Source of the DNA: WHSM01 sp050701795 | GTDB lineage: Bacteria > Actinomycetota > Actinomycetes > Mycobacteriales > Micromonosporaceae | DNA: 9,384 nt | Assembly: GCA_050701795.1 (NCBI GenBank) | Contig: JBOGDK010000174.1 | Coordinates: 1-9,384, forward strand | Direction of reading: 5' to 3' | Part shown: positions 5,717 to 9,384 of the stretch, piece after piece | Position numbering within the stretch: position 1 is the first letter of the stretch | Layout of the letters: each line of letters begins with the position of its first letter | Notes under the pieces: model-generated | Database searches by the model: none | The model's input: only the letters and a program-made list of their open reading frames with translations | Told to the model about the DNA's origin: nothing | Translations under genes and position numbers: made by a program

Positions 5717-7114
5717 GTGCTCACACCATCGCTTGGACGGGGCCGCTGGATCGATCAGTGGAACCCGGAGGACGACCACTTCTGGCACACCACGGGGAAG
5801 TCGATCGCCAGGCGGAATCTGATCTACTCGATCTTCGCCGAGCACCTCGGGTTCTCGATCTGGCTGCTCTGGAGCGTGGTGGCGGTCAGCCTGCCGGCGG
5901 CCGGGTACGACTTCTCCGTGGACCAGCTGTTCTGGCTGGTCGCGGTGCCGAACCTGGTCGGTGCGTTCATGCGGATCCCGTACACCACCGCGGTGGCGCG
6001 GTTCGGGGGCCGGAACTGGACCACGGTCTCCGCGGCGCTGCTTCTGATCCCGCTCGCACTGATGGTCTGGTGCGTCAGCGATCCCGGGACGCCGTACTGG
6101 ATGTTCCTGGCGGCTGCGGCCACGGCCGGCTTCGGCGGCGGCAACTTCGCCTCCAGCATGGCGAACATCTCGTACTTCTACCCGGAGCGGTACAAGGGCA
6201 CGGCGCTGGGCCTGAACGCGGCCGGCGGCAACATCGGGGTCGCGGTGGTGCAGTTGCTGGTGCCGCTGGTGATCGGTGTCGGGCTGATCGGCGCGGCACA
6301 GGCACCCGGGCTGTATCTGCAGAACGCGCCGATGCTGTGGCTGGTCCCGGTGGTGGCCGCCACCGCGTGCGCCTGGCTGTTCATGGACAACCTGACGGCG
6401 GCGAGGGCGAAGCTGTCAGAGCAGCTGACGGTGCTGCGGAACAAGCACACCTGGGTGATGTCGTTCCTCTACATCGGTACGTTCGGCTCGTTCATCGGGT
6501 ACTCGGCCGCGTTCCCGCTACTGATCACGTCCCAGTTCCCCGCGATGCCGGCGGTGTACCTGGCGTTCCTGGGGCCGCTGGTGGGCTCGGTGTCCCGGCC
6601 GTTCGGCGGCTGGCTGTCCGACCGGGTGGGCGGCGCCAGGATCACCACGTGGAATTTCGGGTTGATGGCCGCCGGTGTGGTCGGGGTGCTGGTCGCGCTG
6701 GACGCCCGGAGCTTCTGGTTCTTCCTGGCCTCGTTCCTGGCGTTGTTCGTCACCACCGGCATCGGGAACGGGTCCACGTACCGGATGATCCCGGCGATCT
6801 TCCGGGCCGAGGCGCTGCGGGCCCGGTTGTTGACCGAGGACACCGAGGCCAGCGAGGCCAAGGAGAAGGCGCTGGTGCTCGGGCGGCGGGAGGCGGCCGC
6901 GGTGATCGGGTTCGCCGCCGCGTTCGGCGCGTTCGGCGGTTTCCTGATCCCCCGCGGCTTCGGAATGTCGATCGCCGCCACCGGCTCCATCGCCACCGCC
7001 CTGTACGTCTTTCTGGGCACGTACGCGGTGATGGTCGGCGTGACCTGGTGGTACTACCTGCGGGCCCGCTTCCTGGTGGCCCAGTCGCCGAGCCTGGCGC
7101 ACGCCGCGGTGTGA
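5717..7114 (+). CDS. narK: NarK-type nitrate/nitrite transporter (major facilitator superfamily)
   Basis: This 465-residue inner-membrane transporter should carry nitrate into the cell (proton symport) or exchange it for nitrite. A soluble N-terminus with the conserved WNPEDDHFW (15-23) precedes about 12 hydrophobic segments. The first nitrate signature is at about 137-172 (AGFGGGNFASSMANIS, then a GLNAAGGN segment), and the second, GIGNGSTYRMIPAIF, at 348-362. Arg86 in FMRIPYT and Arg294 in SVSRPFGG match the positions of the two substrate-binding arginines known in E. coli NarK, by motif. A charged loop at about 363-392, common in actinobacterial members, separates the last helices. The start is GTG with GGAGG 6 nt upstream; the stop is TGA at 7112-7114. 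The nitrate reductase gene follows 126 bp downstream in the same direction, which fits an assimilatory role and import. The transport mode (symport or antiport) cannot be read from sequence. Confidence 0.95.
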   Translation: MLTPSLGRGRWIDQWNPEDDHFWHTTGKSIARRNLIYSIFAEHLGFSIWLLWSVVAVSLPAAGYDFSVDQLFWLVAVPNLVGAFMRIPYTTAVARFGGRNWTTVSAALLLIPLALMVWCVSDPGTPYWMFLAAAATAGFGGGNFASSMANISYFYPERYKGTALGLNAAGGNIGVAVVQLLVPLVIGVGLIGAAQAPGLYLQNAPMLWLVPVVAATACAWLFMDNLTAARAKLSEQLTVLRNKHTWVMSFLYIGTFGSFIGYSAAFPLLITSQFPAMPAVYLAFLGPLVGSVSRPFGGWLSDRVGGARITTWNFGLMAAGVVGVLVALDARSFWFFLASFLALFVTTGIGNGSTYRMIPAIFRAEALRARLLTEDTEASEAKEKALVLGRREAAAVIGFAAAFGAFGGFLIPRGFGMSIAATGSIATALYVFLGTYAVMVGVTWWYYLRARFLVAQSPSLAHAAV

Positions 7115-7180
7115 GTGATGTGGCGGCACCCGACGCCGGGTCGACCAGTCCGGGCGCCGCAGGTCGATGGTGAAGGCTTC

Positions 7181-7218
7181 GTAGCAGCGCCGAAACTTCT
7201 CGGGTATCGCGGCGAAAC
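7181..7218 (+). promoter_or_regulatory. GlnR-like operator in front of the nitrate reductase gene
   Basis: Half-sites lie in the actinomycete GlnR pattern (GTnAC-n6-GAAAC repeated at 22 bp): GTAGC (7181-7185), n6, GAAAC (7192-7196), n6, GGTAT (7203-7207), n6, GAAAC (7214-7218). Both GAAAC half-sites are perfect and exactly 22 bp apart. The first GTnAC site has one mismatch and the second is poor; GTATC is present there but shifted by one base. GlnR activates nitrate assimilation genes under nitrogen limitation in streptomycetes and relatives, so both site and target fit. The box ends 22 bp before the ATG. Confidence 0.6.
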
Positions 7219-7240
7219 CGCCACCCGCCACTGTCGTCCT

Positions 7241-9384
7241 ATGTCCGAGGCAGCATCCGCACAGGTCCCGCGGCCGAAGGCCGATCCGCAGGCACCTGGG
7301 GTCGATACCCACTGCCCGTACTGCGCGCTGCAGTGCGGCATGGCGCTGGAGAACGGGACGGGCGCCGGCACCAGCGTCCGACTCGACGTCACACCCCGGG
7401 ATTTCCCGGTGAACCAGGGCGGGCTCTGCCAGAAGGGTTGGACCGCCGCGGAGCTGCTGACCTCGCCTGAGCGGCTGACCACGCCGCTGGTCCGCCGGGA
7501 CGGCGCCTTGGAACCTGCCCACTGGGACACCGCCCTGGACCTGGTGGCAGCCCGGATCAAGCGGATCCAGGCCGACCACGACGCTGGCGCGGTCGCCGTC
7601 TTCGGGGGCGGCGGGCTCACCAACGAAAAGGCGTACGCGCTGGGGAAGTTCGCCCGGGTGGCGCTGCGTACCCCGAACATCGACTACAACGGCCGGTTCT
7701 GCATGTCGTCCGCGGCGGCGGCGGGGATCCGGGCGTTCGGGATCGACCGGGGGCTGCCGTTCCCGGTGTCCGACATCGCGGCGGCGGACGCGGTGCTGCT
7801 CGCCGGGGGCAACCTCGCCGAGACGATGCCGCCGATCATGCGGTACTTCCGGCCGGAGACGCTGATGGTCGCGGATCCACGGCGTACCCCCACGGTGGCG
7901 CAGGCGTCGCTGCACCTGCCGGTCACCCCCGGCACCGACCTCGCGCTGGCACTCGGCCTGCTGCACATCGCGATCGTCGACGGGTACGCCGACGCCGCCT
8001 ACATCGACGCCCGTACCAGCGGGTACGCCGAGGTGAAGGCGACCGCGATGGGGTACTGGCCGGAGCGGGTGGAACGGATCACCGGCGTCCCCGTGGCCGA
8101 CCAGCGACGCACCGTGGTACGCCTGGCCGCCGCCAACCGGGCGATGATCCTGACCGCACGCGGCGCCGAGCAGCACAGCAAGGGCACCGACACCGCGACC
8201 GCGTTCTGCAACCTGGCGCTCGCCCTCGGGCTGCCCGGCCGCCCCGGCAGCGGGTACGGCACGATCACCGGCCAGGGCAACGGCCAGGGCGGACGGGAGC
8301 ACGGGCAGAAGGCCGACCAGCTACCCGGATACCGCAGGCTGGACGACCCGGCGGCGCGGCAGCACGTCGCCGCGGTCTGGGGCGTCACCCCGGACGACCT
8401 GCCGCCGCCCGGCCCCAGCGCCTACGAGCTGCTCGACTCCCTCGGCACCGCGGCTGGCCCTCGCGCGATGCTGCTGTTCGCCTCGAACCCGGTGGTCTCG
8501 GCGCCCCGGTCGGCCCACGTCGCGGACCGGCTGCGCGACCTCGACCTGCTGGTGGTGAGCGACTTCGTACTCTCCGAGACCGCCGTGCTGGCCGACGTGG
8601 TGTTGCCGAGCACCCAGTGGGCCGAAGAGGACGGCACCATGACCAACCTGGAGGGCCGGGTGATCCGGCGCCGCGCCGCGGTCCCGCCACCGCCCGGCGT
8701 TCACAGCGACCTGTGGATCCTGCACCAGCTCGCCACCCGGCTCGGCCACGGCCCGCGATTTCCGGTGGACCCGGAGACGGTGTTCGGCGAACTGGGGAGG
8801 GCGTCGGCGGGGGGACCGGCGGACTACGCGGGGATCACGTACCACCGGATCGACGCCGAGGACGGGGTGTTCTGGCCGTGCCCCGCCGCCGACCACCCCG
8901 GTACGCCGCGGCTGTTCACCGAGCGGTTCGCGACCCCGGACGGGCGGGCCAGGTTCGTACCGGTGGAGTTCCGGGCGGTCGCTGAGGACACCGACCCGGA
9001 ATTCCCGATCTACCTGACCACCGGGCGGGTGCTCGCCCACTACCAGAGCGGTGCCCAGACCCGCCGGGTCCCACAGCTGACCGCGGCGGTGCCTGACTGC
9101 TACGTCGAGCTGCACCCGGATCTCGCCGCCCGGATCGGAGTAACCGACGGCGACCCGGTCGCGGTGACCAGCCGGCGGGGATCGACCACCGCGCCAGCCC
9201 GGGTGACCGGCGACATCCGGCCCGACACGGTGTTCCTGCCGTTCCACTGGGACGGGCCGAACCGGCTCACCAACCCGGCGCTCGACCCGACATCCCGGAT
9301 GCCCGAGTTCAAGGTCTGCGCCGTGTCGGTGACCGCCGCGGAGGTGACGGCGTCAGAGGTGACGGCGGTGGCGGCATCGGGCGT
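7241..9384 (+). CDS. nasA: Assimilatory nitrate reductase, molybdopterin catalytic subunit (3' end beyond window)
   Basis: The frame is open to the right edge, giving 714 residues, near full length for the family. The enzyme reduces nitrate to nitrite in the cytoplasm with a bis-MGD molybdenum cofactor and one [4Fe-4S] cluster. The cluster site is HCPYCALQCG with Cys25, Cys28 and Cys32, then Cys63 in GGLCQKGW. The Mo-ligand cysteine is Cys154 in NGRFCMSSA. The molybdopterin oxidoreductase domain spans about 75-540 and includes GQGNGQGGREHG and a TQWAEEDGTMTNLEGRV segment. The dinucleotide-binding domain starts at about 588 (FPIYLTTGRVLAHY) and runs to about 700 (FHWDGPNRLTNPA). No signal peptide is seen, which fits the NasA/NasC/NarB assimilatory type rather than periplasmic NapA. 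ATG at 7241 is chosen for length, but no ribosome binding site precedes it. The frame is open back to 7115, with an ATG at 7118. The tail repeats EVTA twice just before the edge. Symbols for this subunit vary between species. Confidence 0.95.
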   Translation, partial: MSEAASAQVPRPKADPQAPGVDTHCPYCALQCGMALENGTGAGTSVRLDVTPRDFPVNQGGLCQKGWTAAELLTSPERLTTPLVRRDGALEPAHWDTALDLVAARIKRIQADHDAGAVAVFGGGGLTNEKAYALGKFARVALRTPNIDYNGRFCMSSAAAAGIRAFGIDRGLPFPVSDIAAADAVLLAGGNLAETMPPIMRYFRPETLMVADPRRTPTVAQASLHLPVTPGTDLALALGLLHIAIVDGYADAAYIDARTSGYAEVKATAMGYWPERVERITGVPVADQRRTVVRLAAANRAMILTARGAEQHSKGTDTATAFCNLALALGLPGRPGSGYGTITGQGNGQGGREHGQKADQLPGYRRLDDPAARQHVAAVWGVTPDDLPPPGPSAYELLDSLGTAAGPRAMLLFASNPVVSAPRSAHVADRLRDLDLLVVSDFVLSETAVLADVVLPSTQWAEEDGTMTNLEGRVIRRRAAVPPPPGVHSDLWILHQLATRLGHGPRFPVDPETVFGELGRASAGGPADYAGITYHRIDAEDGVFWPCPAADHPGTPRLFTERFATPDGRARFVPVEFRAVAEDTDPEFPIYLTTGRVLAHYQSGAQTRRVPQLTAAVPDCYVELHPDLAARIGVTDGDPVAVTSRRGSTTAPARVTGDIRPDTVFLPFHWDGPNRLTNPALDPTSRMPEFKVCAVSVTAAEVTASEVTAVAASG

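Noticed and set aside
7127..7141. Small hairpin after narK (ACCCG, loop, CGGGT) as a terminator
   Set aside because: The five-base stem is too short to support a terminator, and its position leaves read-through into the reductase gene open.
5632..7173. Plus-strand 513-codon frame overlapping narK in another frame
   Set aside because: Its translation is Gly/Arg-rich shadow sequence, while the narK frame has membrane helices and both nitrate signatures.
6518..8302. Leftward 594-codon frame spanning the narK end and the nitrate reductase
   Set aside because: It crosses two firmly identified genes on the opposite strand, and its composition is typical of antisense high-GC frames.
9340..9384. 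Tandem repeat GAGGTGACGGCG at the right edge
   Set aside because: It is two copies inside the reductase reading frame encoding EVTA, best seen as minor low complexity in a C-terminal tail.

Overview
The window is high-GC DNA (strong G/C preference at third codon positions, GTG starts, GGAGG-type ribosome binding sites). It looks like an actinomycete chromosome, plausibly Micromonosporaceae. That placement rests on gene content (an MmyB-like regulator, a NedA-like sialidase, GlnR-like half-sites upstream of nitrate reductase) and on general codon style, so it is tentative.

Region 1 (1-1862) is a regulator locus followed by decayed DNA. An intact XRE/MmyB-like (MltR) regulator runs leftward (56-895). 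It is divergent from the N-terminal stub of a short-chain dehydrogenase (1030-1203), the usual partner of this regulator family. Between them lies a perfect 13-bp palindrome containing a minus-strand TTGACA. From 1204 to 1862 there is no convincing intact gene, only two unrecognised leftward reading frames with partial coding signal and one strong ribosome binding site.

Region 2 (1863-3985) holds a secreted exo-sialidase: signal peptide, FRIP motif, Asp-boxes, a Pro-rich linker and a C-terminal LamG-like carbohydrate-binding domain. A long hairpin follows it and sits between it and the convergent kinase gene.

Region 3 (3986-5716) holds a leftward PfkB-family sugar kinase, fructokinase-like. 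Immediately upstream is the relic of a LacI-family regulator that has lost its DNA-binding domain and carries frame changes. The relic's last frame ends in a GTGA overlap with the kinase start. About 450 bp of mostly featureless DNA separates this from the next gene.

Region 4 (5717-9384) is a nitrate assimilation locus: a NarK-type nitrate/nitrite transporter, then the catalytic subunit of a cytoplasmic assimilatory nitrate reductase. The reductase is open at the window's right edge. A GlnR-like box lies directly in front of it, which implies nitrogen-limitation control. Together the two genes would import nitrate and reduce it to nitrite; the nitrite reductase and electron-transfer partner would have to lie outside the window.

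I did not find a clearly new multi-gene system. The most useful leads are the GlnR-like box, the two gene relics (SDR and LacI) and the unexplained leftward frames at about 1204-1615.
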